This document shows positions 8,038 to 16,505 of a DNA stretch of 64,000 nt, in pieces (position 1 is the stretch's first letter; each line of letters begins with the position of its first letter). Position numbers and translations under genes: made by a program. The stretch is from DASXRA01 sp036506155 (GTDB taxonomy: Bacteria; Actinomycetota; Actinomycetes; Mycobacteriales; Jatrophihabitantaceae). Location of the stretch: positions 62,001 through 126,000 of the forward strand of contig DASXSF010000157.1 of NCBI GenBank assembly GCA_036506155.1. Reading direction: 5' to 3'. A model generated the notes under the pieces. The model searched no databases and was not told where the DNA came from. It saw only the letters and a list, made by a program, of their open reading frames with translations.

Positions 8038-8766
8038 ATGTGCTCTCTGACCGCAGAAACGATCACGATTTCGGGAGACGGCGGCGACGAGATCGAGGCA
8101 TACCTCGCCCGGCCACACGGGCCGAAGCGGCGCGGCGGGATGGTCGTCATTCACCACATACCCGGATATGACCGGGCCACCAAAGAGATGGTGCGGCGCT
8201 TCGCCGAACTCGGCTGCGACGCCGTGTGTCCGAATCTGTTCCACCGCGAGGCGCCGGGCGCCGATCCGGACGATGCGGCCGCGGCTGCTCGCGCCAGGGG
8301 CGGTGTGCCCGACGACCGGCTCGTCGGCGACGTTGCCGGCGCGGCCGCGTACCTGCGCAGCCTCGACACGTCGAACGGCAAGATCGGCGTTATCGGCCAC
8401 TGCTCAGGTGGGCGCCAGGCGGTGCTGGCCGCGTGCAGCCTGCCGCTCGACGCCGCGATCGATTGCTACGGCGGGTACGTCGTCCGCGACTCGCCCGACG
8501 ATGCGAGGACCAGCCTCGAACCCAGGCTCTCGAACCTGGGCTGCCCGCTGCTCGGCCTGTTCGGCAAGGACGACCAACGCCCGTCCCCCGCGGAGGTGGC
8601 GGAGCTGGCCACCCTGCTGCGCGAGAACGGCAAGGAGTTCGAGTTTCACAGCTACGACGGCGCCGGTCATGCGTTTTTCGCAGTCGACCGCCCCTCGTAC
8701 CGCGTCGAGGCAGCGGTCGACGGCTGGGACAAGATCGCCGACTTCCTGGGCCGCCACCTCTCGTAG
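8038..8766 (+). CDS. Dienelactone hydrolase family protein
   Basis: This 242-residue cytoplasmic alpha/beta hydrolase carries the cysteine-nucleophile variant typical of dienelactone hydrolases: C122 in GHCSGG, the acid at D178/D179 (GKDDQ) and H211 (GAGHAFF). Dienelactone hydrolases open lactones in chloroaromatic degradation, but many actinobacterial paralogues have unknown esters as substrates. Eight bases separate it from the following DUF6295 gene, so the two form an operon. I see no aromatic-degradation genes nearby beyond the window-edge aldehyde dehydrogenase. Confidence 0.9.
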   Translation: MCSLTAETITISGDGGDEIEAYLARPHGPKRRGGMVVIHHIPGYDRATKEMVRRFAELGCDAVCPNLFHREAPGADPDDAAAAARARGGVPDDRLVGDVAGAAAYLRSLDTSNGKIGVIGHCSGGRQAVLAACSLPLDAAIDCYGGYVVRDSPDDARTSLEPRLSNLGCPLLGLFGKDDQRPSPAEVAELATLLRENGKEFEFHSYDGAGHAFFAVDRPSYRVEAAVDGWDKIADFLGRHLS

Positions 8767-8774
8767 GGATCATC

Positions 8775-9038
8775 ATGTGCACCTACCTCACCGAGACGAT
8801 CAACATCGCCGGCAGCGGCAAGGGATCTGCGGGCTGGTTTCGTGTCACCGACGCCACCGTGTACTTCGACCACCCCGTACATGCGCTTGCCGAGCACACG
8901 CTCAACATCGACTTCGCGAACCCGTCGCGAGGCCCCGGCGCGCGTGTCGCAGTGGAGCTCACCGCCGAGTCGGCGCGCGCTCTCGTGCAGGCGATCGAGG
9001 CGACGCTCGCGTCCGCACCTGCGGACCTGACCAGGTAA
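8775..9038 (+). CDS. DUF6295-like small protein
   Basis: This 87-residue protein starts MCTYLTETINIAGSGKGSAG and contains FRVTDATVYFDHPVHALAEHTLNI. I assign it to DUF6295, whose members sit beside dienelactone hydrolase genes. It has no signal peptide or membrane segment. The conserved Cys2 and several His residues could bind metal (inference). ATG at 8775 begins 9 bases after the hydrolase stop, so co-translation with the hydrolase is likely. Its function is unknown; a partner or allosteric subunit of the hydrolase is possible. Confidence 0.75.
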   Translation: MCTYLTETINIAGSGKGSAGWFRVTDATVYFDHPVHALAEHTLNIDFANPSRGPGARVAVELTAESARALVQAIEATLASAPADLTR

Positions 9039-9092
9039 TCAGGCGATGAGCCGCAGCCGAGAGACACCAACCGGCGGATTAGGGTCGGCACC

Positions 9093-10061
9093 ATGCGTGC
9101 TGCCTACGCCTCGGCGCCCCATCCGGACGATCCGCTCGCCGGGCTCGTGGTCGGCGAGCGTCCCGACCCGCGGCCGGCGCCCGGCTGGACGACGGTCGCG
9201 GTCAAGGCCGCGAGCCTGAACCACCATGACCTGTGGACACTGCGCGGGGTCGGCATCCGTCCCGAGCAGTTCCCGATGGTTCTGGGCTGCGACGCGGCGG
9301 GCCTCGACACCACGTCCGGCGAGGAGGTCGTCGTGCACGCGGTGATCGCGACCGACGGCTGGGACGGCGACGAGACGCTCGACCCGGGGCGGACGCTGCT
9401 GTCCGAGAAGCACCAGGGCACGCTCGCCGAGCAGGTGATCGTTCCCGCTCGCAATGTGGTGCCCAAGCCTGCCGAGCTGTCCTGGGCCGAGGCGGCATGC
9501 CTCCCGACCGCCTGGCTGACCGCGTACCGCATGTTGTTCGTCAAAGCCGGGCTGCGACCTGGGCAGACGGTGCTCGTGCAGGGCGCGTCCGGCGGTGTCG
9601 CCACCGCCGCGATCATGATGGCGCGTGGCGCGGGCCTGCGGGTATGGGCGACGGCACGCACCGAGGCGAAGCAGAAGGCGGCGCTCGACCTGGGCGCGCA
9701 CGAGGCGTTCGCATCCGAGGCGCGGCTGCCCGAGCGGGTCGACATCGTCCTCGAGTCCGTCGGGGCGGCCACCTGGGCACATTCCGTGAGATCGGTCAAG
9801 CCGGGCGGACGCATCGTGATCTGCGGCGCGACGTCCGGTGCCCAACCACCGGCAGAGCTGGCCCGAATCTACTTCCTCCAGTTGTCCGTCGTGGGCTCGA
9901 CGATGGGCACAAAGGCCGAGCTGGCCGACCTGATCGCGTTCGTGCGAACCACCGGGCTGCGCCCGCACATCGACCGCAGCCTGCCGCTCGCCTCGGTCCG
10001 CGACGGAATGGCTGCGATGGCCGCCGGCGACCTCGTCGGCAAGATCGTGATCGAGATCTGA
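9093..10061 (+). CDS. Zinc-independent quinone oxidoreductase-like MDR protein
   Basis: This 322-residue medium-chain dehydrogenase/reductase has the GroES-like N-terminal domain (AASLNHHDLWTLRG, MVLGCDAAG) and an NAD(P)-binding Rossmann domain with VLVQGASGGVATAAI around 164-178. The structural-zinc cysteines are absent and the catalytic zinc residues are not evident, so the NADPH:quinone/alkenal reductase branch is the better assignment. The substrate is not determinable. It heads a close plus-strand run with the Nudix and 2H-phosphoesterase genes (2-base gap, then ATGA overlap). Confidence 0.88.
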   Translation: MRAAYASAPHPDDPLAGLVVGERPDPRPAPGWTTVAVKAASLNHHDLWTLRGVGIRPEQFPMVLGCDAAGLDTTSGEEVVVHAVIATDGWDGDETLDPGRTLLSEKHQGTLAEQVIVPARNVVPKPAELSWAEAACLPTAWLTAYRMLFVKAGLRPGQTVLVQGASGGVATAAIMMARGAGLRVWATARTEAKQKAALDLGAHEAFASEARLPERVDIVLESVGAATWAHSVRSVKPGGRIVICGATSGAQPPAELARIYFLQLSVVGSTMGTKAELADLIAFVRTTGLRPHIDRSLPLASVRDGMAAMAAGDLVGKIVIEI

Positions 10062-10063
10062 AC

Positions 10064-10468
10064 ATGCGCTGGCCGGTGTCGGTGAAGGGCGTCGTCTGGG
10101 TGGGCGAGCGGGTCGTCCTCGCACACAACTCCCGGGGCCAGTGGGAACTGCCCGGCGGGCGGCTCGACCGGCACGAGGCGCTCGAGCGCGGCCTTGTGCG
10201 TGAGATCCGTGAGGAGACGTCGCTGTCCCCCGTCGTGGGACCGCTGATCGGCGCCTACGTGTTCGACGCCGTCCCGCACAAGCGCGTCGTAGTGCTCGCC
10301 TACGGCTGCGCGGCCCCGGCCGACCAGGCGCCCGCGGCGTCCGCCGAGCACAGCGAGGTGGCGCTGTTCCGCCCGGATGACCTCGACGGCCTCGTGGTGC
10401 CGGACCGATATCGCGACGCCATCACGCACTGGTCGCCCGCCGACGCCGCGCAGTTGCTCGCACCATGA
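10064..10468 (+). CDS. Nudix hydrolase
   Basis: This 134-residue protein has a full Nudix box: GGRLDRHEALERGLVREI continuing REET (G-x5-E-x7-REUXEE pattern), which binds Mg2+ and hydrolyses a nucleoside diphosphate linked to another group. The lead-in ELPGG is typical. The substrate is not predictable. ATG at 10064 starts 2 bases after the oxidoreductase stop, and the gene's own stop overlaps the next start by ATGA, so the three form a tight operon. Confidence 0.92.
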   Translation: MRWPVSVKGVVWVGERVVLAHNSRGQWELPGGRLDRHEALERGLVREIREETSLSPVVGPLIGAYVFDAVPHKRVVVLAYGCAAPADQAPAASAEHSEVALFRPDDLDGLVVPDRYRDAITHWSPADAAQLLAP

Positions 10469-11004
10469 TCACTGCCGTGGTATGCGCCGCCTTCGATGCA
10501 GCGACCGACAAGGCCGTCCTCGAGACGCGCGAGGCGGTACGCGCCGCAGGAGTCGCGTTGCCTGACGTGCCCCCGCATCGTCCGCACTTCAGCCTGGCCG
10601 CCGCCCGAGTCGCACGCGACGAGCTACCCCGCGTGCTGGACGTGGCCGTCGAGGTGGCCGCCTTGCACCGGCCGATCGCGATCCGGCTGACCGAAGTCGG
10701 CCGCTTCGGACGGGCCGGCGTGATCTGGCTCGGGCCGGCTGCATCTCCGCCGCTGCAACTGCTCCAGCACGACGCGGACGCAGCGCTTTCGGCGGCAGGG
10801 TGGCCCCGCGCGTTCGGTGAGCGCAGCGACCCGCAGCAATGGGTGCCGCACTGCACGTTGGCAACCCGCGTTCCGAAGCCGTTCCTGCGCCGCGTACAGG
10901 CGACGGTTCGGGCGAGCTACCAGCCGATCGAGGGACACATCGACGCGCTGGCCACCATCCTCGTCGGCGGCCGCGGCGACGTCGGCTACGCCCCGCTGGC
11001 CTGA
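10465..11004 (+). CDS. 2'-5' RNA ligase/2H phosphoesterase family protein
   Basis: This 179-residue protein has the two hallmark H-x-S/T motifs of 2H phosphoesterases: HFSL near residue 41 and HCTL near residue 129, with the expected about 85-residue spacing. Family members hydrolyse or form 2'-5' or cyclic phosphodiester bonds in RNA or nucleotides. The start overlaps the Nudix stop by ATGA, so the two enzymes may act on related nucleotide products (inference). It converges on the NlpC/P60 gene with an 8-base gap. Confidence 0.88.
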   Translation: MITAVVCAAFDAATDKAVLETREAVRAAGVALPDVPPHRPHFSLAAARVARDELPRVLDVAVEVAALHRPIAIRLTEVGRFGRAGVIWLGPAASPPLQLLQHDADAALSAAGWPRAFGERSDPQQWVPHCTLATRVPKPFLRRVQATVRASYQPIEGHIDALATILVGGRGDVGYAPLA

Positions 11005-11012
11005 GCCCCGCG

Positions 11013-12104
11013 CTACGTGAGCCGGGTCGCGCCGGCGAAGTCCTGCATGTCCTGGGAGGGGTGCACGTACCGCACGCCCAGCGCCGGGTCCGCCGCGGAT
11101 ACCGCCAGATCGGGGCCGACCATGATCTCGACGTGCGATATGGGCGAGTACAGGAACACCAGGTCGCCCGGCTGCAGATCGCTGGCGCTCACGTGCGTGC
11201 CGTAGTTGTACTGCGCCGAGGCCTCGTGCGGCAGGCTCACGCCGCCCTGCGCCCACGCCATCATCGTGAGCCCGGAGCAGTCGAACGCATCCGGTCCGGT
11301 GCCGGCGAAGACGTAGGCCTTTCCGACCTGGGCGATGGCGTAGTCGACGGCTTTTTGCACTCCGCCCGTAGCGGCCGGCGGGGGTGCCGGCGTGGCTTGC
11401 GGTGCTGCCGTCGTGGCTTGCTGCTGGGCTGCCGCCGCCTTGGCAATGGCCGCGCGAGCGGCGGCCGCCTCAGCCGCCTTCCTCTTCGCGATCTCGGCCC
11501 GCTGCTGCGCGGTAAGCGTCGCGAGCAGATCCTTGAACTTCTTCGACTCCGCCTCGAGCTGCGTCCTCTGCTTCTCCAATGCGGCGGCCTTCGCCTGCGC
11601 CGTCGCGAGGAGCGTCGACGCCGTCTTCTGCATGGCCACGAGGTGCGCGTGCGCGTCGGCGATCTGCCGCACCACCTCGGCGCGGTGCGTCGAGATCAGG
11701 TTCATCATGTTGAGCATGTCGAGGTAGCTCTGCCCGTCACGGCTGGTGAGCAGCGCCCCGGCGTCGCTGAACGACGGCGCCTCGTACGCCCGGGTGACAG
11801 TCTCCCGAAGCACGGCACGTGCCCGGTCGAAGTCGGTGGCCGCTTTCAGCGCGTCACGCTGCGCGGCGTCGGCAGCCCGCTGCCGCGCCTTGACGTCGGC
11901 AGTGGCCTGGTTGTACTGCTCGTCCAGCACGTCGTTCTGGTGCGCGAGCTTGTCGAGTTTCGCGGTAACTTCTGGGATCGTGGGCTGTCCGGGCGACGCG
12001 CCCGCGACATGCGGTAGCACGACCGCGCCGGCCCCGACGAGAGCCGCAAGTACAGCACCAGCGAGAAGCGATCGAATACGGCTGGGGGTCCGGATCGACG
12101 CCAC
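11013..12104 (-). CDS. Secreted NlpC/P60 peptidoglycan endopeptidase with coiled coil
   Basis: This 363-residue wall hydrolase resembles RipA/CwlO-type D,L-endopeptidases that cleave peptide stems in peptidoglycan. Seen: a basic N-terminus and hydrophobic signal segment (about 12-36), a long Ala/Gln/Lys-rich coiled coil (about 42-220), a Pro/Thr/Ala linker, then the NlpC/P60 domain with catalytic C276 (DCSGL) and H324 (SHVEIM). I place the start at the GTG at 12104, preceded by a GGAG at suitable spacing; the frame stays open further upstream, but that part is the riboswitch RNA. Expression should be controlled by that c-di-AMP riboswitch. Confidence 0.92.
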   Translation of the reverse strand: MASIRTPSRIRSLLAGAVLAALVGAGAVVLPHVAGASPGQPTIPEVTAKLDKLAHQNDVLDEQYNQATADVKARQRAADAAQRDALKAATDFDRARAVLRETVTRAYEAPSFSDAGALLTSRDGQSYLDMLNMMNLISTHRAEVVRQIADAHAHLVAMQKTASTLLATAQAKAAALEKQRTQLEAESKKFKDLLATLTAQQRAEIAKRKAAEAAAARAAIAKAAAAQQQATTAAPQATPAPPPAATGGVQKAVDYAIAQVGKAYVFAGTGPDAFDCSGLTMMAWAQGGVSLPHEASAQYNYGTHVSASDLQPGDLVFLYSPISHVEIMVGPDLAVSAADPALGVRYVHPSQDMQDFAGATRLT

Positions 12105-12129
12105 GATTGGCGGAACTCCGTTCTTCCTC

Positions 12130-12315
12130 GTACCGCCTACCGAGTTAGCTGACGGGTTCGGGCCGGAAGATGCCCTACGGCACGGAGCCCCACCACGACG
12201 AACGCGCGGTGCGTCCCCGTACCGATTCACCCCAATGAACTCATGGGTCCCCGGTTCACCCGCGCCGAGTTCTCTGCCTCCCAACCAGAGCTGCGACGCC
12301 GAGGCGATTCGGCGG
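12130..12315 (-). promoter_or_regulatory. ydaO/yuaA-type c-di-AMP riboswitch upstream of the NlpC/P60 gene
   Basis: The leader of the wall hydrolase, read on the minus strand, holds the conserved blocks of the ydaO class in order: GGTTGGGAGGCAGAGAAC, GGGTGAACCGGGGACCC (12245-12261), GGGGTGAATCGG (about 12222-12233), CTTCCGGCCCGAACCCGTC (12151-12169) and AGCTAACTCGGTAGGCGG (12133-12150). ydaO RNAs bind cyclic di-AMP and usually shut off gene expression; in actinobacteria they commonly precede rpf and NlpC/P60 wall-lytic genes. The 3' edge lies about 25 bases before the GTG start. Boundaries are approximate. Confidence 0.9.
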
Positions 12316-12329
12316 TGACTCTCCGGTGA

Positions 12330-12946
12330 CTCTCCGTATGAGGGCCAATGAACCGGAAGGTCGCGCAAAGGCTACGGGAAGCCCGTGCGCCCAGCAACCA
12401 CGGGCCTGCGTCGACTGATAGGGTTGCTCACACGCGATTACGGTCCGTGATATTGCGTCAGCTCCACCGCCGCCGCGAGGATGTGTGTCCGGCCGTTCGT
12501 GGGCGATCTGCTTGCTCCGAACTGAGGCGTAGGGACGTCGCGCGCCGCGGCTCCGGTGTCCTGCTGCCGGACCGTGCCGTCCCAGCCGCACGCGCCCGAC
12601 TCCGCCTTGATCGCCCCGGTGGAAACCGAGACGGATCCACGAAATCGTCGAGATACGTTGCGATCAATTCGTGGCTGAAAATAGTTTTCGACAATTTGGA
12701 GTTGTGGTGGGCCTCGCCCATCCGGTTGTTCCACCAATAAAGCACACGCGCTGCTGTCCGTCGTTGCCTGTAGCGACGCTTGGTGCGGAGCCCACGCCGC
12801 AGCCCCTGTGGTTCTCGCGGTTCGGTATCGCGATCCGTTCGGTCTACAGCTAGCCTGTGCTTCCGTCACAGCCCCAGACCCGTGCACGAGGCGAACAGGT
12901 ATCGCGCAGGCCGCCACGGACTGCCCGGCCGGCCTGGGTGCTGCGG
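12330..12946. other. Intergenic stretch without a supportable gene
   Basis: About 600 bases lie between the riboswitch and the end of the hydrolase-LuxR gene. It should contain the promoter of the riboswitch transcript. Open frames here show no third-position GC bias and no homology I recognise. A relatively AT-rich patch at about 12660-12745 stands out against the rest. On the minus strand, 12438-12512 reads RTHILAAAVELTQYHGP before a stop, which looks like the first helix of a TetR regulator, perhaps a relic. Confidence 0.5.
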
Positions 12947-13966
12947 TCAGGTGTTCGTGGCCACCCACCAGGCGGCGATCTGCGCACGCGAGCGGACTCC
13001 GAGCCGGATGCGGATGCGTTCGAGGTGTCCCTCGGCGGACCGTTCATCGATGCCCAGCCGTTCGCCGATCTCGCGGTTGGTCAGCCCCTGCGCGACCAGG
13101 GCGGCGACCTGTCCCTGCCGAGCCGTTAGCCGCGGCGCGGCAGTGCGGCGCAGCGCAGGCAGCCCGAGGAACTCGCGGATCACCGCGAGCAGGGCGTCGA
13201 CATCGCCGATGTAGGGCAGGTGCGACCGCCCGGGCAGGATGCGCAACTGCGCCGCTGCGATTCCGGCCGCGATCAGCCTGGCCTGGTCGGTCGGCGCGGC
13301 CCGATCGTGTTCTCGGTGCACAACGAGCGTCGGCGCGCGCACCTTCGGCAGGCTGCCGGTGACGTCTATGCGGTAGCAGAGGGCCAGCAGGTCCGCGGCG
13401 GTGGCCGCCGACGACGCGCGCCGTTGATAGCCGGCCAGGGCGGACCGCGTGCCGCTCGACGCATCCGGGGCGAATATGTCCGTGAGCACGTCGGCGCCCA
13501 GCCCCCAATGGCTGTTCACGAGGCCGACGACGTGCTCTCGTACCGGCGCGGGAGCGATGTCGGCGCCGCGCGCCCACCCGCCGTACAGCACGAGACGGCC
13601 CACCATGTCGGGACGCCGGGCCGCCCACTCGATCGCCACCGGCACGCCGAGCGAACTGCCCATGACGTCGCACCGGTCCACGCCGGCCGCGGCGACGACC
13701 GCGGCGACTGTGTCCAGCTCTGACACCAGGGACGCGCCCACCTGCGCGGGGCGGTCGGACAGTCCGCACCCAGGCCGGTCGTACCTGATCACAGTCCGGC
13801 CCCGCGCCAGGCCCTCAAGCAGACGGCGCTCTGCGGGAAGGGCCCAGCTCATCTCGAGATGGCTGAGCCATCCTCCGATGAACAGTAGCGGCGGCCCGTC
13901 GCCGGCCGTCGCGTACGCCAACGTCGTCGCGTCCGGCAGGCGGGTCGAGCCCAGCCGTTGCTCCAA
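12947..13966 (-). CDS. Alpha/beta-hydrolase fused to LuxR-type DNA-binding domain
   Basis: This 339-residue hybrid has an N-terminal alpha/beta hydrolase with nucleophile S105 (GSSLG), acid D221 and H249 (GRSHLPY), then a C-terminal LuxR/GerE helix-turn-helix at about 279-339 (LTARQGQVAALVAQGLTNREI). The TTG at 13966 is preferred because a strong AGGAGG lies 6 bases upstream; longer in-frame extensions are shadow sequence. Hydrolase-LuxR fusions are thought to sense or hydrolyse a small molecule, but the ligand is unknown. It is transcribed divergently from the MddA-like/GNAT operon across about 190 bases, so it may regulate that operon (inference). Confidence 0.88.
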   Translation of the reverse strand: MEQRLGSTRLPDATTLAYATAGDGPPLLFIGGWLSHLEMSWALPAERRLLEGLARGRTVIRYDRPGCGLSDRPAQVGASLVSELDTVAAVVAAAGVDRCDVMGSSLGVPVAIEWAARRPDMVGRLVLYGGWARGADIAPAPVREHVVGLVNSHWGLGADVLTDIFAPDASSGTRSALAGYQRRASSAATAADLLALCYRIDVTGSLPKVRAPTLVVHREHDRAAPTDQARLIAAGIAAAQLRILPGRSHLPYIGDVDALLAVIREFLGLPALRRTAAPRLTARQGQVAALVAQGLTNREIGERLGIDERSAEGHLERIRIRLGVRSRAQIAAWWVATNT

Positions 13967-14158
13967 CCGGTTCCTCCTCTCGGCAGGTGTCGCGCAGCCA
14001 GCCTCCTGCAGGCCACCGCCGACGCCAAACCCGAAGGCCGCGGCCGCGGGCTGCAAAGTGGGGTAGTTCCACGCCTGACACACCGCCGCCGTGCGGGCGA
14101 CGCTGGCCGTACCCAGCTCACCCCGGGTGAGCTCGCCGACCGTACGCGGAGGATGAGC

Positions 14159-15025
14159 ATGACGACGACCTCGACACACCGGCGCGCCGGAATCAGGCCG
14201 CGCGCCGTCGCGTCGGCCGGATTCGCGGGCTTGGCCTATCTGGCGTTCGTCACTGCCTCCGGCTACGCGGTCGCGTTCCTCGCCGGCCGGGCCGTGCCAC
14301 GCACCGTCGACCGCGGCGGTCCGCACGCCGGCACCGCGACCGCGGTGCTGATCGACCTGCTGCTCCTGGCCGGGTTCGCGACGCAGCACAGCGTGATGGC
14401 CCGGCCCGCGTTCAAGCGCCGCTGCAGGCGGCTCGTGCCGCAGCACATGGAGCGAGCCTGCTACGTCCTCGCCACCTCGGCGGTGCTGGCCGTGACGTTC
14501 TGGCAGTGGCGATCGATACCGGCCGTCGCGTGGAACCTGCATGACGCGGCGGCGCGGGCCGTCCTCTGGGCGCTGTTCGTCCTCGGCTGGTTTGTGGTCT
14601 TCGCGATGACGTTCGTCATCGACCACCTCGACATGCTCGGGCTACGACAGATCGCCCGGCATCTGCGCGGCCATCGCCAGATCACGTCGACCTTCAAGCT
14701 CCCGCTGCCCTACCAACTGGTCCGTCATCCGATGATGACCGGATTCTTCATCGCGTTCCTCGCCGCGCCGCGGATGACCGCCGGGCATCTGCTGTTCGCG
14801 CTCCTGGGCTGTGGCTACATCGTCGTGGCGGTGCGTCTCGAAGAACAGGACTTGACCGACGCTCTCCCCGAGTACCGGCAGTACGCCGCAGGCACGCCGC
14901 GGTTCATCCCGAGACCGGGCCGGCGAGCGTTCGCCCGGGGCCGTCACGGCTCTCTGTCTGCCCGTCCGAAGCCCGGAGACCCCGCGCGGATTCCTGGTGC
15001 GGGCAGGAAGGCGCTGGGTTCGTGA
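14159..15025 (+). CDS. MddA-like methanethiol S-methyltransferase / NnrU-type membrane protein
   Basis: This 288-residue polytopic membrane protein has about six hydrophobic segments. Features shared with the MddA and isoprenylcysteine-methyltransferase-like family include ATQHSVMARPAFK, FWQWRSIP, HLDMLGLRQI, LVRHPMMTGFFIAF and the LEEQDL...YRQYA end. MddA makes dimethylsulfide from methanethiol with SAM; that activity is inferred from resemblance only. A C-terminal tail of about 40 basic residues is unusual. I chose ATG 14159 with GGAGG 6 bases upstream over ATG 14153. Its stop overlaps the next GTG start. Confidence 0.72.
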   Translation: MTTTSTHRRAGIRPRAVASAGFAGLAYLAFVTASGYAVAFLAGRAVPRTVDRGGPHAGTATAVLIDLLLLAGFATQHSVMARPAFKRRCRRLVPQHMERACYVLATSAVLAVTFWQWRSIPAVAWNLHDAAARAVLWALFVLGWFVVFAMTFVIDHLDMLGLRQIARHLRGHRQITSTFKLPLPYQLVRHPMMTGFFIAFLAAPRMTAGHLLFALLGCGYIVVAVRLEEQDLTDALPEYRQYAAGTPRFIPRPGRRAFARGRHGSLSARPKPGDPARIPGAGRKALGS

Positions 15026-15930
15026 ATCGACTTGAGGCGACACGACCGGGTCGCCGCACCGCCGCCATCCGACCGGTGCGCCCCGCGGACCTGCCCGCGC
15101 TGGGCGCCTTCTTCGAGGATCTATCCGTCGAGAGCCGCTTCCTCAGATTCTTCGCCCCGGTCAGGCCCACCGGCAGCCTGCTCCGCCGACTGTCGGGCGA
15201 ACACGCCAACGTCGATGCGCTGGTTGCGGTCGCGGACGGCGTCATCGTCGGGCACGTCATGGCCACGGACCGGATCCAAGTCCGGACGCTCGAGGATCCC
15301 TGCCCTGCCGGTGTGACCGACGTCGGCGTTGTCGTCGCCGACGCCTGGCAGCGCCGCGGGGTGGGCGCGGCCCTGATGCGCGCGCTGGTCGCCCGGGCCC
15401 AGGCCCGAGGCGTGACGACGCTGGCGATGGACGTGCTGCCCAGCAACGGCCGGGTGCTCGCCATGATCATCGGTCACTGGCCGGAGGCCGTCATCAGGCA
15501 GACCCCGGACAGCCTTGACATCCGCATCCCACTGCCGCAACCCCGGGTGCGCCACGCCCATATGGTCCGGCCGCTGGCCAGCGTCGGCGCTGTCTCATTG
15601 CTCGGTCGCGTGCGGCGTGATGCCGGCGCGCACCGTGAGCACGCCCGTAGTCACAAGCACCCCGGAATTTGGTCGAACGCACTGCGGATCATTCGGATCG
15701 GCTCCGCCTCGACTTGGGCCGAGTTGGTGCGTAGCGGGACCGGATCGACTCGAGTGCACCGCGCTGGGCTGCCGCACGGTTTACGGCAGCGACTACCTCT
15801 TCCACGCTGCCCTGGAAGCGGCGTTCGCTCGCTACGTGCGGTTGGGCCGGCGGTTACACCACCCCGATGCGTCGCCTCTCGCTGCCGACCCGTGGATCCG
15901 CGAGCCGGATTACCCCCTAACGTTGTGTGA
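15022..15930 (+). CDS. GNAT family N-acetyltransferase with atypical C-terminal extension
   Basis: The first ~180 residues are a GNAT domain: IRPVRPADLPALGAFF, a central strand VTDVGVVVADAWQRRGVGAAL containing the acetyl-CoA loop (RRGVGAAL), then AMDVLPSNGRVLAMI. It starts with a GTG overlapping the upstream methyltransferase stop (GTGA). After about residue 190 the frame becomes Arg/His/Ser-rich without a recognisable domain, while a different frame at about 15740-15955 reads like protein (YLFHAALEAAFARYVRLGRR). The true end of the gene may therefore be earlier, or a frameshift may be present. Confidence 0.75.
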   Translation: MNRLEATRPGRRTAAIRPVRPADLPALGAFFEDLSVESRFLRFFAPVRPTGSLLRRLSGEHANVDALVAVADGVIVGHVMATDRIQVRTLEDPCPAGVTDVGVVVADAWQRRGVGAALMRALVARAQARGVTTLAMDVLPSNGRVLAMIIGHWPEAVIRQTPDSLDIRIPLPQPRVRHAHMVRPLASVGAVSLLGRVRRDAGAHREHARSHKHPGIWSNALRIIRIGSASTWAELVRSGTGSTRVHRAGLPHGLRQRLPLPRCPGSGVRSLRAVGPAVTPPRCVASRCRPVDPRAGLPPNVV

Positions 15931-16040
15931 CACGGCAGCTAGCATGCCGGGATGAGCCAGCCGCGCCCGCTGGGTTCTGTCTCTGACCGCCTGGCGGGAA
16001 TCGATCGGGCGGCCCACAGTGCTGACGCAGTGCGCTTCGA

Positions 16041-16505
16041 TCATCGCGTAGAGCGTCGAGTCTCGCTCCAGTCCAGGATCAGGTTGCGCTCGGCGAAGAG
16101 CCAGGCCCCGTCGACCTTTACGAAGGTGTCGAGGTAGCGCAATGCGGCGATCATGATATGGCGTTCGCCGTCGGCGGTGAACAGGTGATGCGCGATCGTG
16201 TAGCTCTCCCCCGTGGCGCGGTCGCCCATGAGCTCGACCGTGCTCTGGCCGTTGAAGTGCGTTGTTGCCTCGTACTGGTTGAGATCGGCGAACACCGGGG
16301 TGAGCGCCTCGCGGCCCTCGAGCACGTACGTCGGCTCCGTCCCTTGACCGCTCATGTACACCGCGAAGCGGGCGTCAGCGGTGAACAGCGCCTTCTGCCC
16401 CTCGGCGTCACGCCGATCGGCGCAGTGGGCGTAGGCGTCGAAGAGTTCGCGGATGCCCAAGCGGTCGGCGGCCTGAGCCGGCGTTATCTCTGTATGGACA
16501 GCCAC
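16041..16505 (-). CDS. SnoaL/NTF2-like domain protein
   Basis: This 154-residue protein has one SnoaL-like (NTF2 fold) domain: an N-terminal helix pair IRELFDAYAHCADRRDAEGQKALF, ADARFAVYMSG, then strands THFNGQSTVELMGDRATGESY and HHLFTADGERHIM. Related proteins are small isomerases, hydratases or dehydratases. I use the GTG at 16505 with GAGGGAG about 7 bases upstream; the frame is open much further but without coding character. It has no co-directional neighbour within 600 bases, and the pathway is unknown. Confidence 0.85.
   Translation of the reverse strand: MAVHTEITPAQAADRLGIRELFDAYAHCADRRDAEGQKALFTADARFAVYMSGQGTEPTYVLEGREALTPVFADLNQYEATTHFNGQSTVELMGDRATGESYTIAHHLFTADGERHIMIAALRYLDTFVKVDGAWLFAERNLILDWSETRRSTR

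Noticed and set aside
12438..12512. TetR N-terminal fragment (RTHILAAAVELTQYHGP)
   Set aside because: The resemblance covers fewer than 20 residues and stops at a TAA; too short to call a pseudogene with confidence.
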